The position numbers and the translations under genes are program-made. A stretch of 64,000 bases of DNA. Origin: JACVRW01 sp963837445 (lineage in GTDB: Bacteria > Actinomycetota > Thermoleophilia > Solirubrobacterales > Thermoleophilaceae). The notes under the pieces are model-generated. The model made no database searches. It saw nothing but the letters and a program-made list of their open reading frames with translations, and had not been told where the DNA came from. Position 1 is the first letter of the stretch. Every line of letters starts with the position of its first letter. The stretch spans positions 372,001 to 436,000 of the forward strand of contig CAWINK010000021.1 in assembly GCA_963837445.1 (NCBI GenBank). Reading direction: 5' to 3'. Positions 51,361 through 60,712 of the stretch are shown one piece after another.

Positions 51361-52383
51361 TCACCGCACGGCGAACACCCACACGGTGCGAGCTGGACGC
51401 CGCGGCACCCCACGCGAGTGCGACCACGACAGATGCAGGTGCGGCGCGCAGCCGCGGGACGGCTTGCAAATCGAGGGGTGGCCATGGTTGAAGTCGCCGT
51501 TCCAGCCCACCCAGCGGAACGGGAAGCGCGGGCGGTACTGGCGCGGCTCGGCCCAGCGCGCGAGCCGTGACACGTCGGCCCAGGTGCCGCCCGCGCCCGG
51601 CGCGATGTCCACCGCCAGGCCGAGCGGGTGCTCGCCGAAGGGCTCGTGGCCGACGGTCCCGAATCCCTCCGTGATGCGCACGCGGTAGCGCCGGACCAGG
51701 TAGAGCACGTCGGCGAGGATGCGCCGGTCCACGCGCGCCCAGGTCTGGCCGGGCACCGGCACGAAGCGCCCGCCGCCGGTCATCCGCATGAGCCGGCCCA
51801 CCCGGCCGGGCGGTCCGTAGTCCACGCGCTCGCAGGCAAGGTCGAGCGCGTCGAGCGTCTCGGCCTGCACGCTGTCGACGCCGCGGCTGCACCACACGCT
51901 GTCCGAGGCGCCGTCGCGCACCTCGATCGCGTCGTCGCCCCTGCCGCCGTCCGCGAAGTCGGCGCCGCCGCCGCCGAGCAGGCTGTCGTCGCCGTGGCCG
52001 CCCGTGACCCGGTCGTCGCCCTCGCCGCCGATGATGCGCGCAGGCAGCGCCCCCGCGACGCTCACCGAGTCGTCGAGATCGCCGGCGTCCACTTCGATGC
52101 GCGCCACGGGCGGCGCGCCGAGCGGAGCGGAGCAGCTCACGCTGCCGTCCTCCCCGACGCTGCAGCCGGGTCCCGCACTGAGCGCCGCGCCTGAATCGGT
52201 GATGATCATCGATGCATCGGTGAGGCCGGCGGCCACGGTCAGCGCGTTGGCCTCGCCGGGCGCCGCCAGGACCCGCACAAGGTCGCCCTCGACCGACGCG
52301 GTCGCCGCGTGGGCGGCGGGCGCAAGCGCCAGCAGCAAGGCGGTCGCCGCTAGCGCAGGTGCTCTGAGACGTCCCAGGTCCAC
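51361..52383 (-). CDS. Secreted protein with RTX-type repeats and an M15-like peptidase domain
   Basis: 340 aa with a GTG start and signal peptide (MDLGRLRAPALAATALLLALAPAAHA). The middle has calcium-binding nonapeptide repeats (GGEGDDRVTGGHGDDSLLGG, ADGGRGDDAIE). The C-terminal ~130 residues resemble D-Ala-D-Ala carboxypeptidase/M15-type metal sites: TVGHEPFGEHPLGLAVDIAPG and CAPHLHLSWSHS supply His, Asp and His ligands. Probably a cell-wall or extracellular peptidase, calcium-stabilised. The start overlaps the upstream VOC gene by 34 bases. Confidence 0.75.
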   Translation of the reverse strand: MDLGRLRAPALAATALLLALAPAAHAATASVEGDLVRVLAAPGEANALTVAAGLTDASMIITDSGAALSAGPGCSVGEDGSVSCSAPLGAPPVARIEVDAGDLDDSVSVAGALPARIIGGEGDDRVTGGHGDDSLLGGGGADFADGGRGDDAIEVRDGASDSVWCSRGVDSVQAETLDALDLACERVDYGPPGRVGRLMRMTGGGRFVPVPGQTWARVDRRILADVLYLVRRYRVRITEGFGTVGHEPFGEHPLGLAVDIAPGAGGTWADVSRLARWAEPRQYRPRFPFRWVGWNGDFNHGHPSICKPSRGCAPHLHLSWSHSRGVPRRPARTVWVFAVR

Positions 52384-52742
52384 AGTTCGACCACGTTGCC
52401 ATCCGGGTCGGTCACATACGCGGCTCGCCCGGCGCCGTCGAACGCCAGCTCCCGGACCTCCTCGCCGCGCTCGCGCAGCAGCTCCACGGCGCGGTCGTAG
52501 TCAGGCTCGGCGATGTGCATCGCGAAGTGCACGTGCAACCCGCCGCGGCCACCGGCCAGCCCGACCTGCGGGCGCCACAGCCCGATCCGCGTGCGCTCGC
52601 CGGCCATCACCCAGATCGCCTCACGATCCGGCCAGCGCTCCACCACGGGCAGACCGAGCACGCCGGCGTAGAAGCGCTCCGCCGCCTCGAGATCCACCAC
52701 CTCGAGCACCAGCTCGGAGACGCCCGTGACCGGGAGGCTCAC
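52350..52742 (-). CDS. VOC family protein (glyoxalase/dioxygenase fold)
   Basis: 130 aa, a pair of beta-alpha-beta-beta-beta modules: SELVLEVVDLEAAERFYAGVLGLPV and GLHVHFAMHIAEPDYDRAVELL ... AYVTDPDGNVVELWTWD. Potential metal ligands are the His in HVHFA and the Glu in NVVELW. Function unknown. The GTG at 52742 overlaps the stop of the next upstream VOC gene by 4 bases, so the two form a pair. Confidence 0.85.
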   Translation of the reverse strand: MSLPVTGVSELVLEVVDLEAAERFYAGVLGLPVVERWPDREAIWVMAGERTRIGLWRPQVGLAGGRGGLHVHFAMHIAEPDYDRAVELLRERGEEVRELAFDGAGRAAYVTDPDGNVVELWTWDVSEHLR

Positions 52743-53092
52743 ATCCCCTCCGCGGGTTCCCACAGCTCGAAGCGGTTGCCCTCCGGGTCCACGGCCCAGC
52801 CGAAGCGGCCGACTCCCTCCTGGTCCTGCGTCTCCTCGTCGACCTCCGCCCCGGCGCCCCGCAGGCGCTCGAGCACGGCGTCGAGCGACGCGACCCGGAA
52901 GTTGACCATGAAGCCCTGGCCGGAGGACCCGAAGTACTCGGTGTCCGCGTCGAACACCCCGAACACGAGGCCATCTGAACGCATCAGGTCCTCGGCCGGG
53001 ATGCCGAGCACGCGCTCGTACCAGCCCTTCAATGCTTTCGGATCGCGAGCCCTGAAGAAGACGCCCCCGAGGCCGGTCACGCCGTCACTCAT
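52739..53092 (-). CDS. VOC family protein
   Basis: 117 aa: GLGGVFFRARDPKALKGWYERVLGIP, a second half GFMVNFRVASLDAVLERLRGAG and the end segment WAVDPEGNRFELWEP. It lacks the first-position His common in metal-binding glyoxalases (V-F-F-R instead), so it may bind a ligand without catalysis. The ATG at 53092 overlaps the permease gene by 8 bases. Confidence 0.83.
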   Translation of the reverse strand: MSDGVTGLGGVFFRARDPKALKGWYERVLGIPAEDLMRSDGLVFGVFDADTEYFGSSGQGFMVNFRVASLDAVLERLRGAGAEVDEETQDQEGVGRFGWAVDPEGNRFELWEPAEGM

Positions 53093-55638
53093 AGGCAAGT
53101 GCCCTCAGCACGTCGAGCCGCGACGCTCGCCGCGCCGGGCCGATCGCTGCCACCACGCCGGCCAGGGCCGCCAGCACGAGCAGGAGGACCAGCGTGCCGA
53201 CTGGATACGAGAGCTTGAAGCCCTCGTCGGCGAGGGGCCGCGACACGAGCACGGCGAAGATCACGCCGAGCACGGTGCCGAGGATGGCGCCGATCAGTGC
53301 CGTGATGACCGCCTCATAGCGCACCATCCGGCGCACCTGGCGGCGCGACATCCCGACCGCCCGCAGCATCCCGAGCTCGCGCGTGCGCTCGTGGATCGAA
53401 AGGGCGAGCGTGTTCACGATGCCGAACAGCGACACGATCACCGCCAGCGACAGCAGCGCGTACACGAGGCCGAGCAGCGAGTTCACCTGCTGCTCCTGCT
53501 GGTCCTTCAGCTGGCTCTGGTTCTGGACCTCCACGGTCGGGAAGTCCTGCTTCAGCGCGGAATCCATCTCGTCCTGAACCTGCTTCGGCGAGGCGTCCGG
53601 CGCGAGCCGCGCCAGCGCGAGGCTCGGCTGGAGCCGGCCGAACTGCCGCGTGGCGCTCTCGTCCACGATCGCCTTCCCGAGCAGGTCGAGCTCGCCCTCC
53701 ACGGTGCCGAGCACCCTGAAGGTGGCCGTTCGCTCGAGGGGCGTGTCCAGGCGCAACGTGTCGCCCACCTTGAGCCCCTGATCGCGAGCGAAGTTCTCGT
53801 CCACGATCGCGTCGCGGGGCCCGAGTCCGGTCAGCACGGCCGGGTTGCCGCTCGTGAACGTGAGCGCCAGCACCGAGCCGAGCGTGGCCGGATCGACCGC
53901 GGCCACACGCACGTTCTGGCCACCGTTCGGCAGCGCGCCCGTGGCGTAGGTGATCGACGACACCGTGTCCACGCCGTCGATCTCACCGGCCCGCCTGACG
54001 GCCTCGCGCGGGGATCGGCGAGAAGCCGTCGCTGTTCTGGAGCACGATCTCGCCGCGGAAGCTCTCGTCGATCGTCTTCGCCACCGACGTCTTCAGCCCC
54101 GAGGCGAAGATGGTCACGAACACCACGAGCGCCAGGCCGATCATCAGCGCCGCCGCCGTCGTGGCCGTGCGCCCCGGCTTGCGCATCGCGTTCTCGCGGG
54201 CGAGCCGGCCGGTGAGGCCGCGCAGCCGCTCGAGCGGGCGGCCGGTGAGCGAGGCCAGCGGGCGCACGAGGCGCGGTGAGAACAGCGAGACGCCGAACAG
54301 CATCAGCGCAGCCCCACCGCCGAGCAGCCCGGCCGCGCTCCCCGAGTCCTCGATACCTCCGAACAGGCCGATGAGCATCATCGCGAGCCCGGCAAAGCCG
54401 ACCACCAGCGCGATGACCGTGACCACACGGCTGCGCGGCTTCGTGTCCTGCAGCTCCGACTCGCGGAGCGCGGCCATCGGCGTGACGCGGGTGGCCTTCA
54501 GGGCCGGCACGAGCGCCGCGACGAGCGTGACGACCACGCCCACGATCAGGGAGACGATCACCGTCCGCAGCGTCACGACCGTGCCGGTGTTCGGCAGGTC
54601 GATCCCCACGGCCTTGAACAGCTCGTTGATGCCGAACGCGAAGCCCACGCCGCCCGCGAGCCCGAGCGCCGCCCCGAGCAGGCCAAGAACGAGGGCCTCG
54701 AGCCCCACCGTCGCGAGCAGCTGTGGGCGCGAGGCGCCGAGCGTGCGCAGCATGCCGAACTCGCGCGTGCGCTGGGCGACCGTGATCGAGAAGGTGTTGA
54801 AGATCTGGAAGGCGCCCACGAACAGCGACACCCCGGCGAACACGAGCAGCGCGATCCGCAGGAACTTCAGGTTGTCCGCGATGTCGTCGGTCTGGCGCTG
54901 AGCCGCCTCCTCGCCGGTCTCCACCTGCACCTGCTGCGGCATCACCCGCGCGATGCGATCGCGCAGCTCCTCCGAGCTCACGCCGTCCTCGGCCGCGATC
55001 GAGATCTGATCGAACTGGTCCTGGCGGTCGGTGATCCGCTGGGCCTCGGACAGGGTCAGCTCGGCGATGCCGGCGCCGCCGAAGCTCGTGTCGCCGAGCT
55101 TCGTGAGCCCTACGACCTCGTAGGTCTTCGCCTCGCGAGCGCCCGCAAGGCGCATGGTCCCGCCCACCCGGAGGTCACCGGTGTCGGCGGTCTGCGTGTC
55201 GATCGTGACCTCGCCGTTCGTGCGCGGCGCGCGCCCCTCCACCACCTCGAGCGTCTCGAAGCGGTCGGGCAGCAGCGAGGCGATGAAGTTCGGGGCGAAG
55301 CTGTTCCCGATCGGGTCGCCCTTGTTGTCAACGAAGCGGCCGACGGCGAAGACGGAGCCGGAGGCGGCCTCCACGCCGTCCACCTGGCGAACGCGGGCGA
55401 TCAGCCCTGCCGGGAATCCCGGCGGCGTCGCGTCGTCCGTCTGGATGTCCTGGCGCGCCGTGACCGCGACGTCCGTGCCCTTGAGCGACTCGCTGAAGAT
55501 GTCGCTGAACGACTCGTTGATCGTGTCCGTGAGGACGTAGGTCCCCGCCACCAGCGCCACCCCGAGGAAGATCGCGAGCCAGGTGGTGAAGGCCCGCAGC
55601 TTGCGGGCCGCGAGCCCGCGCAGCGCGACCTTGGTCAC
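53085..55638 (-). pseudogene. MacB/FtsX-like ABC transporter permease, frameshifted
   Basis: About 850 aa if repaired: two FtsX-type units, each with a periplasmic MacB-like domain and four transmembrane helices (KLRAFTTWLAIFLGVALVAGT at the start; TVAQRTREFGMLRTLGASRPQ and SIHERTRELGMLRAVGMSRRQ are the paired coupling motifs). The first frame ends shortly after QNSDGFSPIPARG, the second runs from about AVRRAGEIDGVDTVSS. A run of four C on the coding strand (54010-54013) with one C too many explains the break; removing it reads SPIPREAVRRAGE. It pairs with the ATPase gene by a 4-base overlap. Probably lipid or peptide export. Confidence 0.87.
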
Positions 55639-56357
55639 GCCACGTCCTTCATCAGCTCGATTACCTCCTCGGCGCTGCCCGCCTTACCGTCGTGCACCAC
55701 GAGGCCGTCGCGCAGCACCACGAGCCGGTCGGCGTAGGAGGCTGCCTCCGGGTCGTGGGTCACCATCACGACGCTCTGGCCGAACTCATCCACGGCCGTG
55801 CGCAGCAGCCGCAGCACCTCCTCACTCGACTTGGAGTCGAGGTTGCCCGTGGGCTCGTCGGCGAACACGACCGCCGGGCGTGACGCCAGCGCGCGCGCCA
55901 CCGCCACCCGCTGCTGCTGGCCACCCGACAGCTCGGCCGGCCGGTGTGTGAGCCGATCGCGCAGGCCCACGGTGTCGATCAGTCGATCGAACCACTCGGA
56001 GTCCGGCTTGCGGCCGGCGATCGACAGGGGCAGCAGGACGTTCTCCTCGGCCGTGAGAACCGGGATCAGGTTGAAGAACTGGAAGACGAAGCCGAGCTTG
56101 TCGCGACGCAGCCGCGTGAGCTCAGCGTCGTCCAGGCCGCTGATCTCGTCGCCGTCGAGCGTGACGCTTCCGGACGTGGGCCGGTCAAGCCCCGCGAGGA
56201 TGTGCATGAGCGTGGATTTCCCAGAGCCCGACGGGCCCATGATGGCGCTGAAGCGCCCGCGCTCGAAGCCCACGGTCACGCCGGCCAGCGCATTCACGGC
56301 GGCGTCGCCCTCTCCGTAGCGGCGGCGGATGTCCACCGCGGTGACAATCGAATCCAT
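55635..56357 (-). CDS. MacB/LolD-type ABC transporter ATP-binding protein
   Basis: 240 aa. Walker A IMGPSGSGKSTLMHILAGLD, Q-loop GFVFQFFNLIPVLTAEENV, signature LSGGQQQRVAVARAL, Walker B VVFADEPTGNLDS, H-loop VTHDPEAA. This set, with LDRPTSGSV and NLIP, is typical of the MacB/LolD/FtsE group that serves FtsX-type permeases; the permease gene follows with a 4-base overlap. The ATG at 56357 gives the normal N-terminus (MDSIVTAVDIRRRYGEG). Confidence 0.92.
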   Translation of the reverse strand: MDSIVTAVDIRRRYGEGDAAVNALAGVTVGFERGRFSAIMGPSGSGKSTLMHILAGLDRPTSGSVTLDGDEISGLDDAELTRLRRDKLGFVFQFFNLIPVLTAEENVLLPLSIAGRKPDSEWFDRLIDTVGLRDRLTHRPAELSGGQQQRVAVARALASRPAVVFADEPTGNLDSKSSEEVLRLLRTAVDEFGQSVVMVTHDPEAASYADRLVVLRDGLVVHDGKAGSAEEVIELMKDVA

Positions 56358-56370
56358 GTCTCCAGGTTGG

Positions 56371-56376
56371 CATAGT
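56371..56376 (+). promoter_or_regulatory. Putative -10 hexamer (CATAGT) of the methyltransferase gene
   Basis: CATAGT lies 7 nt before the GTG at 56384, which supports that start over a GTG three codons upstream that would overlap the hexamer. Confidence 0.4.
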
Positions 56377-56383
56377 GCTCCGC

Positions 56384-57145
56384 GTGGATCCCAAGACGAT
56401 GTGGGGCTCAGGCAACTACGCGGCCGTCGCCGAGCGAATCTCGCAGGCTGGCGAGGTCGTGATCGAGCGGTCTGCCATGGAACCCGGCATGGACGTACTC
56501 GACGTGGCGTGCGGAACCGGCAACGCCACGATCCCCGCAGCGCGGGGCGGCGCCCGCGTGACCGGGCTCGACTTCTCGCCCGAGCTGCTGGCGATCGCCC
56601 GCGAGCGCGCCGCCGACGCGATGGTCGAGGTCGAGTGGGTCGACGGGGACGCCCAGGAGCTGCCCTTCGAGGACGCGAGCTTCGACCGCGTGATCTCCAC
56701 CTTCGGGCACATGTTCGCGCCCGACCACCAGCGCACGGCCGCCGAGATGCTCCGGGTCTGCCGCCCCGGCGGCGCAATCGCGACTGCGTGCTGGACCCCC
56801 GAGGGCTCGATCGGCCGGATGTTCGGCACGATCGCCGAGCTGGTGCCGCCGCCGCCCGGCGGCACGCCCCCGATTCTCTGGGGAACCGAGGAGCACCAGC
56901 GCGAGCTGCTCGGGGATGGTGAGTTCGAGCGGCACGAGATCGAGTGGCAGGACGACTCGGTCGAGTCGTACTCGCAGTTCATGCTCGAGAGCTTCGGCCC
57001 GCTTCTGAACACGCGTGAGCTGTTGGCGGAGCGTGAGGGCGAGCTGGACGAGGCGTACCGTGCGTTCCTCGCCCGCGAGAACCTGAATGACGATGGCACG
57101 CTGCGCTTCAGCGGCGAATACCTGCTCGGCGTCGTGCGCCGTTAG
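56384..57145 (+). CDS. SAM-dependent methyltransferase (class I, UbiE-like)
   Basis: 253 aa. SAM motif I GMDVLDVACGTGNATIPAA, motif II VTGLDFSPELLAIARERA, a post-motif ELPFEDASFDRVISTFGHMF, and MLRVCRPGGAIATACWTPEG. Small-molecule or quinone-type methyltransferase; substrate unknown. Its last codons (CGC CGT TAG) are the first bases of three tandem 46-bp repeats that probably terminate it. Confidence 0.88.
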   Translation: MDPKTMWGSGNYAAVAERISQAGEVVIERSAMEPGMDVLDVACGTGNATIPAARGGARVTGLDFSPELLAIARERAADAMVEVEWVDGDAQELPFEDASFDRVISTFGHMFAPDHQRTAAEMLRVCRPGGAIATACWTPEGSIGRMFGTIAELVPPPPGGTPPILWGTEEHQRELLGDGEFERHEIEWQDDSVESYSQFMLESFGPLLNTRELLAEREGELDEAYRAFLARENLNDDGTLRFSGEYLLGVVRR

Positions 57146-57273
57146 CGCAAGCCGCGGGCTCGGCCCGCGGCGCCGCGATGCCCGCCGTTAGCGCAAGCCG
57201 CGGGCTCGGCCCGCGGCGCCGCGATGCCCGCCGTTAGCGCAAGCCGCGGGCTCGGCCCGCGGCGCCGCGATGC
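57138..57273. repeat. Three tandem 46-bp units, each a perfect hairpin
   Basis: Units start at 57138, 57184 and 57230; the third breaks off after about 44 bases. Each carries GCCGCGGGC-TCG-GCCCGCGGC, a 9-bp perfect stem with a 3-base loop. The array begins inside the last codons of the methyltransferase gene and ends 4 bases before the convergent mreB-like gene. It is probably a bidirectional terminator that has been duplicated. Confidence 0.9.
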
Positions 57274-57276
57274 TGT

Positions 57277-58329
57277 TCATATTGCCGCCCGCTCCAGGAC
57301 CTCGATCTCCTCGATCGCCCGGCCGGCGCCGAGCGCCACGCACGTGAGCGGATCGTCCGCGAGCCGCACCGGCACACCGGTCTCGACCTCGAGCCGCTCG
57401 CGGAACCCGCGCAAGAGCGCTCCGCCGCCCGCTAGCAGGATGCCCTGCCGGGTGAGGTCGGCGGCCAGCTCGGGCGGGGTGTTCTCGAGCGCGTCCTTCA
57501 CCGAGTCGAGGATCTCCACGGCCAGCGGCTCGAGCGCGTCGCGCATCTCGGCGCTGTTGATGGCCGCCTCTCGCGGCAGCCCGCTCACCGGATCGCGGCC
57601 GCGCACCTCCGTGACGGCCTCGGTCTGGTCGGGCGCCACGCCGCCAGCCTCGAGCTTCACCGCCTCTGACGTGGTCTCTCCGATGGCGAGTCGGTGGTGG
57701 CGCCGGATCCAGCCGGCCACGGCGTCGTCGAAGTCGTAGCCGCCCACCCGCAGCGAGCGCGACACAACGATGCCGCCCAGCGAGATCACCGCCACCTCGC
57801 TGGTGCCTCCGCCGATGTCCACGACCACGTTCGCCATCGGCTCCTCGATCGGCAGCTCGGCACCGATTGCCGCCGCCATGGGCTCCTCGATCAGCTGCAC
57901 CGAGCGTGCACCGGCGCCGAGGCAGGCCTCCACCAGCGCCCGGCGCTCCACGTCGGTGATGCCCGAGGGCGCGCACATCACGAGGCGCGGGTGGGCGAAG
58001 CGGCTCTTGTGCACGCGCCCGATGAAGTGGCGCAGCATCGCCTCGGTGACCTCGAAGTCGGTGATCACGCCGTGGCGCAGCGGCCGGACGGCCGAGATCG
58101 ATGCCGGCGTTCGCCCGATCATGCGCTGCGCCTCCTCGCCCACCGCGTGCACCTCGTCGGTGCGCGTGTCCACCGCGACCACCGACGGCTCGGATACCTG
58201 GATGCCCTCGCCGCGCACGTAGACCAGCGTGTTGGCGGTGCCGAGGTCGATCGCCATGTCGCGACCCCCGATGCGCATGCGCCGCCTGCGACGCACGACG
58301 CCGCGATGGGAGACCGGCCCGCCGGTCAT
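57277..58329 (-). CDS. mreB: MreB-like actin-fold protein
   Basis: Bacterial actin homologue, 350 aa. Nucleotide-binding motifs: DMAIDLGTANTLVYVRGEGI (phosphate 1), NVVVDIGGGTSEVAVISLGGIVVSRS (phosphate 2) and GILLAGGGALLRGF (adenosine). MCAPSGITDVERRALVEA and IEEPMAAAIGA are also typical MreB. The first ~20 residues (MTGGPVSHRGVVRRRRR) are an unusual basic extension. No mreC or mreD is adjacent; instead the ATG overlaps the stop of a response-regulator gene by 4 bases, so it is in a two-component operon. Role in cell shape is inferred. Confidence 0.92.
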   Translation of the reverse strand: MTGGPVSHRGVVRRRRRMRIGGRDMAIDLGTANTLVYVRGEGIQVSEPSVVAVDTRTDEVHAVGEEAQRMIGRTPASISAVRPLRHGVITDFEVTEAMLRHFIGRVHKSRFAHPRLVMCAPSGITDVERRALVEACLGAGARSVQLIEEPMAAAIGAELPIEEPMANVVVDIGGGTSEVAVISLGGIVVSRSLRVGGYDFDDAVAGWIRRHHRLAIGETTSEAVKLEAGGVAPDQTEAVTEVRGRDPVSGLPREAAINSAEMRDALEPLAVEILDSVKDALENTPPELAADLTRQGILLAGGGALLRGFRERLEVETGVPVRLADDPLTCVALGAGRAIEEIEVLERAAI

Positions 58330-58970
58330 GCGCGCAGGAACGCCAGGACCGCGAGCACGCGCCGGTGGTCCTCGGGGGCGGGGGGAAGCCCGAGCTTCCC
58401 GAAGATGCTCGTCACGTGCTTCTCGACAGCGCGCTCGGTGACGGTCATCTGCGTGGCGATCGCGTTGTTCGAACGCCCCTCGGCCATCAGCTCCAGCACC
58501 TCGCGCTCACGCGGCGTCAGCTCGTCGAGCGGGTCGTCCCGGCGCGCACGACCCACGAGCTGGGCCACCACCTCGGGGTCGAGCGCCGAGCCACCCTCGG
58601 CCACGCGCTTGACCGAGTCCACGAAGCGGTCCACGTCCGCGACCCGGTCCTTGAGCAGATAGCCCACGCCGCCGGCGGAGTCGCCCACCAGGTCCAGGGC
58701 GTAGCCCTCCTCCACGTACTGGGAGAGCACGAGCACCCCGGTCTCGGGGTGTGCCGCCCGGATCTCGAGCGCGGCCCGCAGGCCGTCGTCTGTGTTCGTC
58801 GGTGGCATTCGTATGTCCACGATTGCAACGTCGGGCTTGTGGGCGTTCACCTTACGGATCAGGTCCTCGGCGTCGCCCGCCTGGGCCACCACGTCGAAGC
58901 CCTTCTCCTGCAGCAGCCGCACCACGCCCTCGCGGAGCAGCACCGAGTCGTCGGCCACCACTACCCGCAT
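58326..58970 (-). CDS. NarL/LuxR-type response regulator
   Basis: 214 aa. Receiver domain: VVVADDSVLLREGVV, phosphoacceptor Asp in VAIVDIRMPP, VLVLSQYVEE (Thr/Ser position) and YLLKDRVAD (Lys). The C-terminal helix-turn-helix: DELTPREREVLELMAEGRSNNAIATQMTVTERAVEKHVTSIFGKLG. The partner kinase gene directly upstream overlaps it by 10 bases, and mreB follows with a 4-base overlap. Confidence 0.94.
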   Translation of the reverse strand: MRVVVADDSVLLREGVVRLLQEKGFDVVAQAGDAEDLIRKVNAHKPDVAIVDIRMPPTNTDDGLRAALEIRAAHPETGVLVLSQYVEEGYALDLVGDSAGGVGYLLKDRVADVDRFVDSVKRVAEGGSALDPEVVAQLVGRARRDDPLDELTPREREVLELMAEGRSNNAIATQMTVTERAVEKHVTSIFGKLGLPPAPEDHRRVLAVLAFLRA

Positions 58971-60712
58971 GGGATCCTCGCCGTGATCGTGGTCCCGTGG
59001 CCCGGCTCCGACTCCACCTCGAGCCGGCCCTCGAGCACCGCGAGCCGGTCGGACAGCCCGCGCAGGCCGGTGCCGCGCCCGGGATCGGCGCCGCCGACGC
59101 CGTCGTCGGCCACCTCCACGACCACGCGGCCGTTCTCGCGCTGCACGTTCACGGTCGCGTGAGAGGCCTCCGAGTACTTCGCCACGTTCGTGAGCCCCTC
59201 GGCCACCACGAAGTAGGCGGCCAGCTCCACCGCCTCGGGCAGACGCACGTCGGGAAGCTCCCCGAGCTCCACCGGCACGGGCGCTCGGTTCGCGAGCGTC
59301 TCCAGGGCCGTCGCGAGGCCGCGGTCCGTGAGCACGGCCGGGTGGATGCCGCGAGCAAGCTCGCGCAGTTCCTCGAGCGCGGAATCCAGTTCGGCACCGG
59401 CGGTGGCAAGAAGCTCCTCGGCCGCCAGCGGGTCCTCGTTCAGCTTGGCACGAGCGAGCCTGATGTTGAGCGCCATCGCGACCAGGCGCTGCTGCGCCCC
59501 GTCGTGCAGGTCGCGCTCGAGCCGGCGGCGTTCCTCGAGACCAATCTGGAGCATGCGCTCGCGCGAGCTTCGCAGTTCGTCGAGCTTCGCCCGCAGCGCA
59601 GCATCGAGGCGCTCGTTCTCGAGCGCCAGGGCGGCCGCGGCGCCCACCGCCTGCACATGCTCACTCATCCCGGGCACCCCGGCGTCGTGCACGAGCGCGG
59701 CGATGCACTCGCCGTCGCGGTTGACGTACGTGACGACGCGGCTCGGGTCGTCGTCGGGCGGGACGGATTCATGTCCCTGCGCATCCACGTAGTGGCCCTG
59801 CTCGGGCAGCCAGAACAGCAGCTCGAGCGACGGATCATCGACCGCGGCGGCCACGGCCTCGCGCAGGCTGCCGGGCCGTGGTGCCTCGCCAAGCCTCGTG
59901 ATCAGCTCGCCGACCGCGCCGCCCTGGGCCATGCGGGTCCTGACGAATGCGGCCACGAACAGGTATGGGACGAGCGCCAGCGGGATCACCCCGACCATGA
60001 ACACCACGTCGAGCGCTTGCCCAGTCGAGCCGCCGGTCTGAAGGGCCAGCTGCGCGCATATCGCGACCATCAGCGCGACCCCGGCGGCGTATACCGGCGC
60101 GTACAGCCGTCGCTCCGGTCGAGTTGCGCGGCGCCAGCGCAGGATCAGGCTGCGCAGCACGCCGATGACCAAGACGATCCCGATCAGGCTGATGACCGCG
60201 TTCCAGATGTCGGCGAAGGTCTGGTTGTTCTCGATCAGGAGCGGGTTCGAAGGACAGTCCGCGCATTCGGTCGACGGGTCGGTGAAGAGCGCGAAGGGAA
60301 GCGTGCCCACCGTGACGACCAGATATCCGGCTATCACGATGCGCCGGTCGCCACGCGTGAGCCCCTGGCCGTGAGGCGCGGCGAGCAGCATGTGGATCGC
60401 CGTGACGAAGTAGACCGAGCCGAGCAGCGCACCGGCGATGAACAGTGCCGGGAGGTTCGAGGCACTCACGAGGCCTATGAACCACGCGAAACCCGTGGCG
60501 ACCATGAGCGGCCCGATGCTGCTGTCCGGCGCGCGCGTCCAGGCAAACAGACCAGCGCCGACGAAGCCCCACCCCACGATCAGCCCCGCCGCGGCCCACG
60601 CTCCACGGACGTCGATGTGGTCGCTGGTGAGGATCAGCGCGACGTCGAGAAGGCCGAGCGCCAGCCCGGCACCGGCGAGTCCCCACAGGGCGCGCCGCAG
60701 CGACGTCGTCAG
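58961..60712 (-). CDS. Sensor histidine kinase with multi-helix membrane domain and GAF-like domain
   Basis: About 583 aa. Membrane region of roughly seven or eight helices, a GAF-like domain (SLELLFWLPEQGHYVD ... CIAALVHDAG), then HisKA_3: LEERRRLERDLHDGAQQRLVAMALNIRLA with the phosphoacceptor His, and an HATPase (GLTNVAKYSEASH, VVEVADDGVGGADPGRGTGLRGLSDRL). No ATG, GTG or TTG precedes GTG 60577 in this frame, but the frame is open to a CTG at 60712 whose CTGA overlaps the previous stop by 4 bases, and the extension adds a good first membrane helix (RRALWGLAGAGLALGLLDVA). I therefore place the start there. Confidence 0.87.
   Translation of the reverse strand: MTTSLRRALWGLAGAGLALGLLDVALILTSDHIDVRGAWAAAGLIVGWGFVGAGLFAWTRAPDSSIGPLMVATGFAWFIGLVSASNLPALFIAGALLGSVYFVTAIHMLLAAPHGQGLTRGDRRIVIAGYLVVTVGTLPFALFTDPSTECADCPSNPLLIENNQTFADIWNAVISLIGIVLVIGVLRSLILRWRRATRPERRLYAPVYAAGVALMVAICAQLALQTGGSTGQALDVVFMVGVIPLALVPYLFVAAFVRTRMAQGGAVGELITRLGEAPRPGSLREAVAAAVDDPSLELLFWLPEQGHYVDAQGHESVPPDDDPSRVVTYVNRDGECIAALVHDAGVPGMSEHVQAVGAAAALALENERLDAALRAKLDELRSSRERMLQIGLEERRRLERDLHDGAQQRLVAMALNIRLARAKLNEDPLAAEELLATAGAELDSALEELRELARGIHPAVLTDRGLATALETLANRAPVPVELGELPDVRLPEAVELAAYFVVAEGLTNVAKYSEASHATVNVQRENGRVVVEVADDGVGGADPGRGTGLRGLSDRLAVLEGRLEVESEPGHGTTITARIPCG

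Noticed and set aside
57138..57273. CRISPR array
   Set aside because: Three direct repeats but with no spacers between units; each unit is a hairpin between convergent genes, so a duplicated terminator fits better.
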